Origin: Alviniconcha marisindica
Lineage: Eukaryota; Mollusca; Gastropoda; Provannidae
Length of the DNA: 64,000 bases
NCBI GenBank assembly: GCA_018857735.1
Contig: JABMCL010001327.1
Location: forward strand, 1 to 64,000
Direction of reading: 5' to 3'
Shown piece by piece: positions 36,301 to 49,400 of this stretch (the first letter of the stretch is position 1; every line of letters starts with the position of its first letter). Under the pieces are notes generated by a model. That model ran no database searches and was not told the origin of the DNA. It was given only the letters and a program-made list of their open reading frames with translations. The position numbers and the translations under genes were made by a program.

Positions 36301-39300
36301 CGTGGCAATTAGCCTAAAAGCATTACATGCATTGTTCTGCTCTGGCTTGTGGTGTACCTTCTGTCTACACACCTTGGCACAGTGGCTAGCCTTCCTATTC
36401 TCTCATTTTTGCCATAGCTGTATGATTGCATAGCATACAGCTGATGAAGTTCAGCAAGAATGTAAAGCACAACCCTCCACTTTTCTCCCCTCCACTTCTG
36501 CATTTAATAATACTGAAATAGATGTAAAGTGCATAACATAAAAACATTTTTTTTACAAGTGTAACACTAAATGGAGACTAGACACCACAAGCAGAAAATG
36601 ATTAAAAGCAGTTTAACAAAGAAATACAAGCTAAACAGGTAAACTTTCAACATTCAAAAAACAAGGGCTTTCAAAAGGCAGAGCAGAAAACTTTTATTTC
36701 ATTCAACCCTGCAAACCGAGGATAGCTCAGTTGGTAGAACGTCCAACTAAAAAGCCAGGCGCAATACTGACATGGGTTTGAGTTCCCCGTGCGGCAAAGG
36801 ATTTTTCTCCCAGAGTCATCTTCCAGTGCAGACTCTCTTACGGTGTCCGTACAGCCCCTGTGTGCAATCACATGCATCAACATCTGTGTGCACCTTAAAA
36901 ATCCCCAACTGGCAGCCATACCATTGTCTGGACACACAGAAATACTACACATACTGATCAGCTTGTTTGGACACACGAAAACACTACACACACCAACAGG
37001 AATGGGTGGCACTGCTCTTCCGGCTGCTGTGCCTTATCCAGTTAAGGTGACTCAAATTTCCCACATGGGAAAAATAAGAACTAACAACCTCCCTCCCACC
37101 CCCACCCCCCAAAAAACACCCCCCACACATTAAGAGATCAATTCTGATGTCACAGACGTACATGCACTTTGGTGTCATCTGAGCCAGACAGGATGTGGGC
37201 GCTGTCGTTGGAGTAGGTGATGGCCCTGACCGACATGGAGTGAGGCTTGGACTCCCACAGCTGTAAACCTGCACAGTCACCAACCATATAAAATTGGCTG
37301 TAAACCTGCACAGTCACCAACCATATAAAATTGGCTGTAAACCTGCACAGTCACCAACCATATAAAATTGGCTGTAAACCTGTACTGTCACCAACCATAT
37401 AAAACTGGCTGTAAACCTGCACAGTCACCAACCATATAAAATTGGCTGTAAACCTGCACAGTCACCAACCATATAAAATTGGCTGTAAACCTGCACAGTC
37501 ACCAACCATATAAAATTGGCTGTAAACCCACACAGTCACCAACCATATAAAATTGGCTGTAAACCTGTACTGTCACCAACCATATAAAACTGGCTATAAA
37601 CCTGCACAGTCACCAACCATATAAAATTGGTTCTAAACCTGTACTGTCACCAACCATATAAAATTGGCTGTAAACCTGCACAGTCACCAACCACATAAAA
37701 TTGGCTGTAAACCTGCAGTTACCAACCATATAAAATTGGCTGTAAACCCATACAGTCATCTGCCTACAAGATTCACATCACACACACAAAACACACACAG
37801 AAGAAACCTTCTCTTGTTGCTGTTCATGCATTTGTTTACCCCCCCCCCCCCCCCCCCCCCCCCCACTCCATCCCTTTCCAACCCAGAGGCTTGCTGGGAG
37901 CTGAGCAAGCTGTGATCTGCACGTGCAACTGTTTCCCACTCTCACACTCACTGCTAAACCACAGGCCCACAGAGGTTATGAAGATACAGACAACTGTAAC
38001 TATTACTGTTTCCCTACAAAAACAGAACTACATCTACACAATGCCTTCAGTCAGCCAGGCTTCAAAACAGCTACCTCTTTGTGACCACCCAAAATGGAAG
38101 ATTATAAGCGGTCTTTCGGTGAAGGTTTTATTCACACTGACCAGAAGTGAGTAACTTTGTGTTTTATGCGAAGTCAACCATTACAGTTATATCAGTGCAA
38201 AAATTGACCAGAACTATATTGAGAGCAAAGACTAGGAGAACATACAGATATGCTGGATAAACATGTGTATACATTAAATTATTTTAATATGTTACATATA
38301 TATGCACTGTCAGTTTAAAAATACCCCCCCCCCTCCCCCCCACTCACATCACATTCCTGAACTCCCCCCCCCCCCCCCCCCCGAACTCACAGAAAAGAAG
38401 CTAGCAAATTGATCAATACCTGTGCCAACATCGTAGACACGCACATAGCCACTGTGGTAGCCAACAGCAACAGTGCTGCCATCCTGCGAGAGGGAGACTG
38501 AGGTTGCCGCTCCATTCTCCTCTGACCCCAACACATGCAGGGGGATGCCCAGCTCTCCTGACCACACCTGAAGTTCAACACAGTTAAAAGTCAACACCTG
38601 GAGACATCACTGTCTGATCAACCCTGACCACACCTGAAGTTCAACACAGTTAAAAGTCAACACCTGGAGACATCACTGTCTGATCAACCCTGACCACACC
38701 TGAAGTTCAACACCGTTAACAGTCAACACCTGTAGACATCACTGTCTGATCAACCCTGACCACACCTGAAGTTCAACACCGTTAAAAGTCAACACCTGTA
38801 GACATCACTGTCTGATCAACCCTGACCACACCTGAAGTTCAACACCGTTAAAAGTCAACACCTGGAGACATCACTGTCTGATCAACCCTGACCACACCTG
38901 AAGTTCAACACAGTTAAAAGTCAATACTTGTAGACATCATTGTCTGATCAACCCTGACAGTACCTGAAGTTCAACACCGTTAGTCGCTAAATCCATTTGG
39001 ACCCCGCATAAAAGTCAATACTTGGAGACATCACTGTCTGATCAACCTTGACCACACCTGAAGTTCAACACTGTCAGTCACTCAGTCCATTCTAACCATG
39101 CATGAAAGTCCACACTTGTAGTCATTGCTGTCTGGACCAACCTGGATGACAACTGAAGTTTAACACCCTTAGTCACTCAGTCCACTCTACATGTCAAAGT
39201 CAACACTTGTCATCACTGTCTGTATCAACCCTGACAATATACACCAATCAACTACATAATTATGTTGTGCATTTAATTTATTTTGCTTTGCTGTGCATTT

Positions 39301-39421
39301 AAGTGATTTTGTAAGGATGCATGGGAAGCACATATGCACACAGCCTCATATGTTTGTATGTACATATGAGAAAAAGAAAGACTGACAATTATTTACAGAA
39401 CTGGGGTGTGAGTGGGTGGAT

Positions 39422-39453
<32 letters not shown>

Positions 39454-39458
39454 TGTGT

Positions 39459-39503
<45 letters not shown>

Positions 39504-42500
39504 TAGTAGTAGTAGAGTAGTAGGAGAAGTAGGAGCAGCAGCAGCAGTAGTAGTAGTGCGAGAGAGAGACACAGTCGTACAAGCACACTCACATCCAGTA
39601 CACATATTGTGCCTTCCTTGATACCCACCCCCCCCCCCCCCCCCCGCCCTTTCCTCAGTCTCTATACTGTCCTGGATGACCTCCCACATTTCTGTGAGCA
39701 GCATGGCTAAAATTGCTCTAGTCCCTAAGTTACCTTCTGTGTATACACATGTCCATTACACACTGACCACAGTTCCTCATGGGACCCGTAACAAACCTGG
39801 TTTTCCATGCCCAGTCAACCAGTCACTCAAAATCAGCAGCACCCAATAGGCACGCGTACCAACCTTGACTTTGTGGTCATCACTGGCTGTGATCAGCTCC
39901 TGGCCACTGGGAGAGAAGGTCAGCTTGTTGATGGGCCCGCCGTGACCTCGGATGTTGCCCACCTGCAGAGTACACCGAACAAATACACAGCCCATCCCTG
40001 GAGGCAATCAACACTGTGTATTCGCTACCGGCCTACCCTTCCTCAGACTGTTTACACTCAAATACAGATAAGAGTACTCTTTAAAAAAAAAACTGTATTA
40101 TTTGTTTAGAGAAGTATTTTCGGTTTTTAGCCAGAGACCAGCGGGAGTGTTTGGTGCGTCATTGCCTACATTATAATGTATAACACTAATTTTGATGGCA
40201 GAAGCTCGCACTTTGCAGCAAAAATACAAGCCTCACTTTGAACTGGGGGCAGATAATTCAGTGCTGAGCGCAGTACAAAAATATACACGGTGCAATACAG
40301 AAAGTTTTGCTACAATCCACAACTATGAAGTTGTCATAACTCTGTGATAAATACAATCTACAGCTATGCAGACATTGTAACTACCTATGATGCAAACAAC
40401 AACTGCATAGACATCATAGCAAGATTTGATAATGTTTCATACAGTCCAAAACTTTGCAGTCATATATATCTTAACAACTGTGACACAATTTACAGCCATG
40501 CAATCAAAACTACATAGAAGCAAAATGCTTCTGTGCATGAAATGTCCTCCTGGTGTGTATTTACGACATGTAATCATTTTGTTAAAAATCACAGACCTGT
40601 TTGCACACATCTGTGGACAGATATTTCACATGTTCACACACAGGTGACCTAGCCAGCATTTTGAATGTTACAAAGAAGTGATTAAAACATCCATCTACTC
40701 AGAGACATTTCAGCCTGTTACATTGCCGGTGGTCCATCAGCTCTCAGCACTGCCATAAACGAGGCAGAGAAAGGTACACTTATAAAGAAAGGTACACTTA
40801 TAAACATGCAGACACTCCATTACCTGAACTCCTTTGGTGGCTGACCACACCTTGACGTCACCATCCAGAGCTGCAGACGCAATGTGACAGCCATCACTGG
40901 AAAATGCCACAGCCCGCACTGAAGTCATGTGTCCACGCAGAATCTGGTACACACACACATGGTGACACATGTGAGCTTCTGACAAACACTTCCAAAAAAA
41001 GTCCTGGAATGATTACATTGGTGTCATAGTTGTTTTTCAACTTCATATGCTCACTGATCAGTCATAGTAATGTCCTAGCACATTGCTGCAATGCCAGTGA
41101 AATGGCAGCTGTGCTGGCAATGACCTGTGAAACAGTACCTCTCACCACTCATACACTCATTGCCAAACCAACGATCAAAAAAGGTTATGAAAATACAGAC
41201 AACTGTAACTATTACAAACTTCACCATGGATGCAAAGGCAGTACAGGACATAACAAAGTGCAGAAAACAATTCATGGGCTCAGATTCCACAAGCTTTTAC
41301 TAAATGTACATCTGACCCAAGCTGAAAGAGCTATAGGCTCAGTAAAGAAGCCAACCACAGATCTGAACTAAAAAATAAAATTAAAAAATAAAAGAAGAAG
41401 AGAGACAGCTGATGGAGCTGTAGTCCACAAACTTGACTCATGATTGATCAGGTAGCACTTACAGCTTTGCGAGTCCTGTGCAGAATGTCAAAGATCTTGA
41501 TTGTGGCATCCCAACTGGCCGTCACGATCAACTGGCCTTCTGGATGAAACTTGACATCATTCACTGGGCTGCAATCACAATTTGTCTTATTAATAATAAT
41601 AATGGAAATTTGTAAAGCGCAGAACAAACATGACACATAATGTACATCGAGATGGAGAATGTTATCTGTAATTTAAGCTAACACATAACCAGCATAACTA
41701 TGTGCAAGATGCACACACACACATATTGGTACAGACTGACAGAGGTGAAGGACAGTGTTGCCTAACTGAATTGCTGACAGTTTTCAATAAAAACCTTGCT
41801 GATAACAACATAATGTCCATCTGACACACGACCACACTATAACTGATAACACTTTTAATGAAATGCACTAACAACAAATTCCATCAAACCCACTACGGCA
41901 CTAGTCTGAGTTGAAACTGCAGACAGTCTTCAATGAAAAAATCTTCATAACATCTGTCCAATTCACCAGTCCACACTGAAATTGTGGACAGTTCCAATGA
42001 AAACAATCAATTACAACATATTCCATCAGTTAAAATTGCAGTGTCAATGAAACCAATCCCAATAACAACATATTCCTTCACTTGAAATGGCAGTTTCAAT
42101 GAAAACAATACAAATAATATGTTCCCTCACTTAAAACTGCGGTTTCAATAAAAACAATCCTAACAACAACAAAATAATTCGGTCAGTTAAAATTGCAGTT
42201 TCAATGCAAACAATCCCAATAACAACACATTCCATAAGTAGAAACTGCCATTTCAATGACGACAATCCCAGTCTAACTCACCAGTCCAAGTTGAAATCAC
42301 AGATAGTCTCCCCTGATTTGGCATTCCACACGCGCACTTTGGTATCCCAAGATGCCGAGGCCACCACTTTGCCACTGCGATCAGCAGCACAAGCGTTCAC
42401 TCGTCTGCTGTGGCCCTTCAGCAAAGCTATCCTGTGGTCAAATAAATAGCAATTTTTATCCAGCAGATAAATAAATAAAAACAAAACTCGAGTGTCTTCC

Positions 42501-43427
42501 TTCCTAAACTTGATAGGTATAATGATATAATGGTCCTCGCCAGGATCAGACCTTTTACAACCCCTCCATTCTCTGTTTAGCTTTGGAAGAGCAAAAATCT
42601 GTCAAGATTTGGTTAGGACTACAAGGTGCTACCCAAAATAAGACCCTGGCCTTCTGCACTGCAGTCAACACTGCAAAAACAACAACAAAGCCTGACAAAA
42701 TGACCAGTGACTGTTGGAAATCCTGTTTTCAGAATTATGTGAACTGCCGGCTTCATTGTCTGAAGAAAACAGACTGCCAGTTATGGTATGGAACTTTTGC
42801 TGCTTCATAACATCCCCATTTTTCCTTCTTTCTGTCAATGTGTGCAAACATGCACATTTTCATGCACATTATAAATTACAATTCATTCATTAATGCTAAG
42901 TTTCTATCACATATTAACAGGTAATGTAACTATACTCAGCACAAGGTGTCAAAGATAACCAAAAAGAGTAGTGCCTAACTGTACCATTATCCAGAAGTAC
43001 AGTATACAGACTGGCACTTTCTCACCACATCACCAGCACTCAGAGACTGACCTAGATCTGTATCAAATAAACCCACACCCACTCTCACCTGTGCCCCATT
43101 CCACGTCCCAAAGACTGAGTGTGGCGTCCAAGGAAGCGCTGCACAGCACAGTCCTGCTCACAAAACACACGTCGGTAATGCTGTCTGAGTGACCGTGGTA
43201 AAAACGCAGCTCCTGGACACACAGAAACAGATCAACATGCAATACCACTAAATCAAATTTCTGTGGAAGATATGCATGGCAGGTGTGCCATAAGATTGTG
43301 AAATTAAGGATTTAAAACAAGCATTTTTACAATCATCCAGATCAAACAGTAAGGTCCATCACATTTGCACAGCAAAAATATCCCCTACTGTGTGCCTAGT
43401 CAGAATTCCTGTGAGAGTGAGAGATAG

Positions 43428-43461
<34 letters not shown>

Positions 43462-46400
43462 GGGGTGTGGCCATGCCTGCATGTGTATTTGTGTGTGTGT
43501 GTGTGGTGTGTGTGTGTGTTGAGGATGTACTGAGGTATGTTTAATTATTACTGTATTTATTTGTTTGTATGTTTTGCCCAGTTGTCTTGCTGGCACTTAC
43601 AGGTTGTTCAATTTCCACTTACCTGTACCTCTATAACCATTCACTGTTGTCCACATGTGTACTCTACCAGATTTGTTTTATATATTGTGCTTGTAAAGCA
43701 TGGTGTACTCACCCTAGCTGCATGACATACCACACTACAAAAATCCACCTTACAAACATTACGTTTATTGTTCTCATGATTACCTTTCCAGTGGCCATGT
43801 CGTAGAGACGCACCAGACAGTCCAAGCCCCCTGTGGCAAAGTAGGTGTTTTCTGGAGACACTGCCACGCAGGTCGCTGGCTGCAAGCATAGTAACACATA
43901 CAGGTGGAATCAGTCAAGTTCACCTGGCTGTTGGACACAGTAGCACAGACAAGAACACCTGGCTGTCAGACACAGTAGCACAGACAGGTGGAATCAGTAA
44001 AGTTCACCTGGCTGTCAGACACAGTGGCACAGACAGGTGAAATCAGTAAAGTTCATCTGGCTGTCAGACACAGTAGCACAGACAAGAGCACCTGGCTGTC
44101 AGACACAGTAGCACAGACTGGTAGAATCAGTAAAGTTGACCTGGCTGTCAGACACAGTGGCACAGACAGATGAAATCAGTAAAGTTCACCTGGCTGTCAG
44201 ACACAGTAACACAGACAGGTGGAATCAGTAAAGCACCCAGACATGCAAAACCCACAGATCCATACAACCCATGCAGACCAACACAGCATCCTAACAGGTA
44301 CTGGGGTAAACATACCGGTACTTGCTGCAAGTTTGATCACCTGGGCAAGGGGGGATGATAAAGGGAGAAGGATTCATCCTAGAGACCACTTCTAATCCTT
44401 TCCTTATGGCAAGCTAAATTGCACAATGGCACGGGTACAAACACAGGCTGTGCATCACCACGGCTGTGTGAAACCAAAGGCATAGCATAATACTAAAGCT
44501 GCAATGCAACACAGAAACAACTGGTAACATGCTATGATTATTACGGTAACAAACAGAGAAACAAACAAAGCACTATAAACCATAAGGCAGAAAGAAGCAT
44601 CTCCCTGAGGCTCATCTACACACATGCATAACATAAAATCTGCAACGCAACACAGAAACAACCAGCAACATGCTATAATTATAGCTGTTAAAAAAAGCTC
44701 AAAACACAAAAAGGTTCAAACAAACGCTTACTTATTTTAACACGGACACACAGTGTGCTCATTTTCAGGGAAATCCCCTTCACCAAGCCACAAAATGACA
44801 CTTAAACAACAGATAAACGGTCAAAAACAATGAAAAATGAAAGAAAAAGACAATTCTTGTTTTGGTTTAGTTTTTACAGCCTGTTCAGTGTTTGGAAGAT
44901 TGCTGGCATGTTGTTTTAGAATGATAGCAGTCATTCTGTTTCCGATTTTTCTTAAAAAAGGCACCAAGGTGCCCATCCTTGCGGTTCACCTGTACACATT
45001 CACGAGAGACGCTAACGACCAGCACTCACCTGGGTCAGGTTGTCCAGGTGCTGGTAGCAGGGGTCAGGTGAGTCCAGCTTGTTGTTCCAGTCCACACAGC
45101 CTCTCTCCGCAATCAGCCCAGCTGCCCGCAGCTGCCGGACTTCCTGACACACGGCTGACCCCTCTATGCTGTTGCTGGCCTGCTGCCACGTCAGGCCCGG
45201 GTGGCTGTTAACACCAATTACAACGTCTAAGTGTCAACACAGGGCACTGAAGGCTCATGTCTGCTGATGACTTATTTAGGTTTATACACTCTAGCCAAAA
45301 GGTTCAGCAACTTTGTACATGTCTGTGTGTGTGATTTTGTGTGTGTGGGTGGGTGGGGGGGGGGGGGGGAAAGAAGGGGGCTATGTGGGGGCAGGAGAGA
45401 GATGGGGGGGATGGGGGGGCTGTGTGGTTGTGTGTGTGTGTGTGTGGGGGTGTGGTTGTGTGTGTGTGTGTGGGGGGGGGATGTACAGATGTGGCTGTTA
45501 AGGGATAGGATAAAAACAGCGATAGCTGAAGTTGTGCCCATTAATGTGTTATATGTCAATCACATTATGTGGGTGACTTGTTTATTTTTAGAGTGCATTT
45601 CCATAAGTAATATAATGTATACTCTGTTTAAATAATACTTGTTGTTTTAACCTTGCCCATACCCTACTGTGCACTCTTAAACTGTGAATCTTTTATGTAG
45701 ATTTGTTTTGTTTTGTTCGTAATTCATGTGTGGCACCCATGTTTTCCTTTGAATGAAATAAAGAAGTATCTGACTAGACTTGACTTGACCTTGAAGTAAG
45801 GTGTCTGATATGTATGTTTCCTATTCCATCAAATAAAGTCAGATAACAATTTCAAAAAGTCCATCACGATTTCTCAGATAACTGACCCATACTTTGGATG
45901 ATCATTTTTGTACATATCTTTCATATTTCTTAGCTGCTTGGCTGTAACGCTTACAACTATCATCCAAGATCAGCATCAAGCTTGCAGTATTGTGCAAAAT
46001 TTGCCTTCTTGTACAGAATACAAATAAAACAAATCTTGGTCTTTTTGTGCATAGCGTGAGCCAGGACTGTGGCAAAGTAAAGGGCATGCATGGAGACAAA
46101 GAAGACAGCAGAGGATGGAAGGCTGGAGAAGCAAGCAGTGGATGCATGACGGTTCTGACCTGGCCAGGATGTGAAGGTTGGAGGACACGAAGCTCTGGTA
46201 CTCCTGCACACGCTGCATCGACAGGAACTTTGCCTGTTCCTTCTCCATTGCCTTGTTGCTGCAGCCTGCTGATACAGATACACCCTTCACAATCCACACA
46301 CTTCTGTCTGACACTGACATTGTTTCTGCTTTTGTTACTGCATCCTGCAGATACACCAATGTCACCTGTCAAACACTTCTGCCTGACACTGTTTCTGCTT

Positions 46401-49400
46401 TTGTTACTGCAGCCTGCAGATACAGATACACCACCTTCACCATCCATACCCATCTGACACTTTTTGCTTTTGTTACTGTAGCCTGCAGATACATATACAC
46501 CCTTCAGCATCCATACACTTCAGTCTGATACTATTTCTGCCTATTGTTACTGCAGCCTGCAGATACAAATACACCACCTTCACCATCCACACACCTCTGA
46601 TACTGCTTCTGCTTTTGTTACTGCAGCCTTCAGATATACCACCTTCACCATCCATACACCTCCGACACTGTTTCTGCTTTTGTTACTGCAGCCTTCAGAT
46701 ACACCACCTTCACCATCCATAAACCTCTGACACTGTTTCTGCTTTTTTTAATATAGCCTTCAGATACACCACCTTCACCATCCATACACCTCTGACATTG
46801 TTTCTGCTTTTGTTACTGCAGCCTTCAGATACACCACCTTCACCATCCATACACTTCTGCCTGACACTGTTTCTGCTTTTGTTACTGCAGCCTGCAGATA
46901 CACCATCTTCACCAGCCATACACTTCTGTCTGACATTGTTTTTGTTTCTGTTACTGCTGCCTGCAGATACATACACATCACTTCACAGGGTTTTTTAGGC
47001 ATTAGATGGACCAGGAAGTGAGATCATTTTTATTCATTCACAATGCACCTTGAACAATCTGATACAAAGCGGTGCCTTAGCCAGCAGTGTTTAAGTTTGT
47101 GAACAACTGCGCAGTGTTGCTTCTTCCAGGCAAGATGCCTACCTTTGGCAACAAAGTCATCCATGAGCTGTGTGGCCAGTCCCAGCAGACACTTGGCGTG
47201 AATGAAGCGTAGACTGCACAGAACCTCAGACAGCTCTTTGAAGCAGCCTCCACAGCCCTAGGTAGGAAATATGAATGAAGCATAAAGACTTGAAACAGGA
47301 AAGCAGAGCAATGCTATACCCTCAACATCTGCTAGGGATCACACATTCCGATGCAAGGTGGATGGTTATCACATATGAACATCAAACTGGATGTGAAAAG
47401 AAGACGTCTTTATCACACAAAGAAACTGATTTGCTGCACTGGACAGTTTGCTTGCTACACTTGATTATCAAATTAAAGGAAAAACCCAAACTGCAATGGT
47501 CACAAAAGTGTCACTCAACTGATTCTATTGCAAAATGGTAAGGGCAGTGTATTCTAACTCACCAAGTGATACGGCAGTTCACTGAAGGCACGAGAGCTGT
47601 TGCCCTTCCATGACTTATCTGCCCCTGGGTCAGCCAGTCGCATGAAATAACCTGTACACCACAAATAAAACAGGTAACAATGTGAAATTCAATTGCCTCA
47701 AAGAAACTAAAACTCCTAACTAAAACTCAACTTTGCTGTAGATTTGTGCTGATGTGACGATCACCAACACTGACAAAAATTAATGGGCAAAGATGCATAA
47801 TAATAATTCAGTTGGTTCAAATAAAACAAAATGCCTGACTAAGATTCAACACAATTTGCTACAGTCTTACCGAAAGACTTAAGTCATAAAGTAATTTGGT
47901 GTTTTATGTCCAGTCAACCATTGTGGTTACAGCAGGACGATACTGAAATGTTGAAAGACCAACACACAAATTAATTACACACAGTCAGCATTCAGTCACG
48001 GAACATCCCCAGCTAGTACATTTCCCTTCTTCTGTAGAGTAGCCAGCCTCACCACATGAGCTGTTCTGAGGTCTAAGCAGCGGACAGGCAAAAAGAAGCA
48101 TATTAGTCTAAAGTTCACTTTGCTAAAACAACTCTACACACCTGCCAACAGTCGGTGCAGTTGCAGTTCCTTGTCAGCAGCAGCACCACGAAGGTAGCGC
48201 TGGCGTATGGCGACGGCGATGTCAGGATGGGCCAGGGTGAGGCAGACATTTCTGGGATTGTAAGAACACAATAATGATGGAGAAAGCCAATAATGATGGT
48301 GACAACAAGAAGCCAATAATGAACAAAAAGGCCAATAATGAACAACAAGAAGCCAATAATGATGGAGACAGCAAGAAGCCAATAATGAACAAAAAGGCCA
48401 ATAATGAACAACAAGAAGCCAACAATGATGGAAACAAGAAGCTAATAATGATGGACACAACACAAAGCCAATAATGATGGCGACAACAAGCCAATAATAA
48501 TAGAAACAACAAGAAGCCAATAATGACAGAGACAACAAAAAGCCAATAATGATGGTGACCACAAAAAGCCAATAATGACAGAGACAACACAAAGCTAATA
48601 ACGATGGAGATAACACAAAGCCAACAATGATGGCGACAACAAAAAGCCAACAATGATGGAGACAACACAAACCCAATAATGACAGAGACAACAAAAAGCC
48701 AGTAATGACAGAGACAACAAAAAGCCAACAATGATGGAGACAGCACAAAACCAATAATGACAGAGACAACACAAAGCCAACAATGATGGAGACAACACAA
48801 AGCCAGTAATGACAGAGACAACAACAAACCAATGACAGAGGCAACACAAAACCAGTAATGACAGAGGCAACACAAAGCCAGTAATGACAGAGACAACACA
48901 AAGCCAATAATGACAGAGACAACAAAAAGCCAATAATGACAGAGATAACAAAAAGCCAATAATGACAAAGTCAACAGCCGGTGATCAGGGCTGACTGACC
49001 CAAAGTTGACGCTGATGGGGTTCAGGAAGGACTGCACGGAACGCTGAAGGAAAGCGAAGACAACTGGAGGCAAAGTGGAGGATGCTGGGAATGGCCGATT
49101 GACGACGTCCTCGGGCTGGATCTTTTCACGGCCCATCTTCAGCCCAGTGTGCCAGGCCAACAGCTCATGCAGCTCCTCTGACATCAGACCTACAAACAAC
49201 AGGCCAACATTCTTGGATAAAAAATTAAAAATCCAAGAAACTGCTGATACAAAAAAAAGCAATGATTATATGTGTCTATTTCACACACACAATGTCAAAG
49301 AATTGTGACTTGTGGATACTGTTTAGTGACTTTGCCCCTCACAATTAACAAAACATAAAATCGGCTCTCATCGCTGTCCAGATTAATGCTGAATCATTCT

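Larger units (their letters stand above)
22820..43879 (-). other. TEP1: TEP1 exons 22-43: WD40 propellers and C-terminus
   Basis: About 970 residues with roughly 20 WD40 repeats, mostly one per exon. Typical GH...WD pieces are [106 protein letters not shown] and [16 protein letters not shown]. The protein ends [14 protein letters not shown] and a TGA at 22820-22822, matching the C-terminal blade expected for TEP1. One exon (30875-31065) inserts a highly charged stretch between blades. Repeat count is by eye. Confidence 0.9.

Noticed and set aside
36717..36800. Functional tRNA gene
   Set aside because: A and B boxes are present, but the acceptor stem does not pair and the anticodon arm is disrupted; it fits a SINE head.
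23669..43879. The WD40 exons as one or more independent WD-repeat genes
   Set aside because: Phases chain with the NACHT, DUF4062 and TROVE exons (one ambiguous junction), all on one strand, with no intervening start or stop exon.
48222..49262. 346-codon open frame on the minus strand as a separate membrane-protein gene
   Set aside because: It is TEP1 exon 16 read into the 26-bp intronic minisatellite; both flanking splice sites are intact and the next exon is in another frame.
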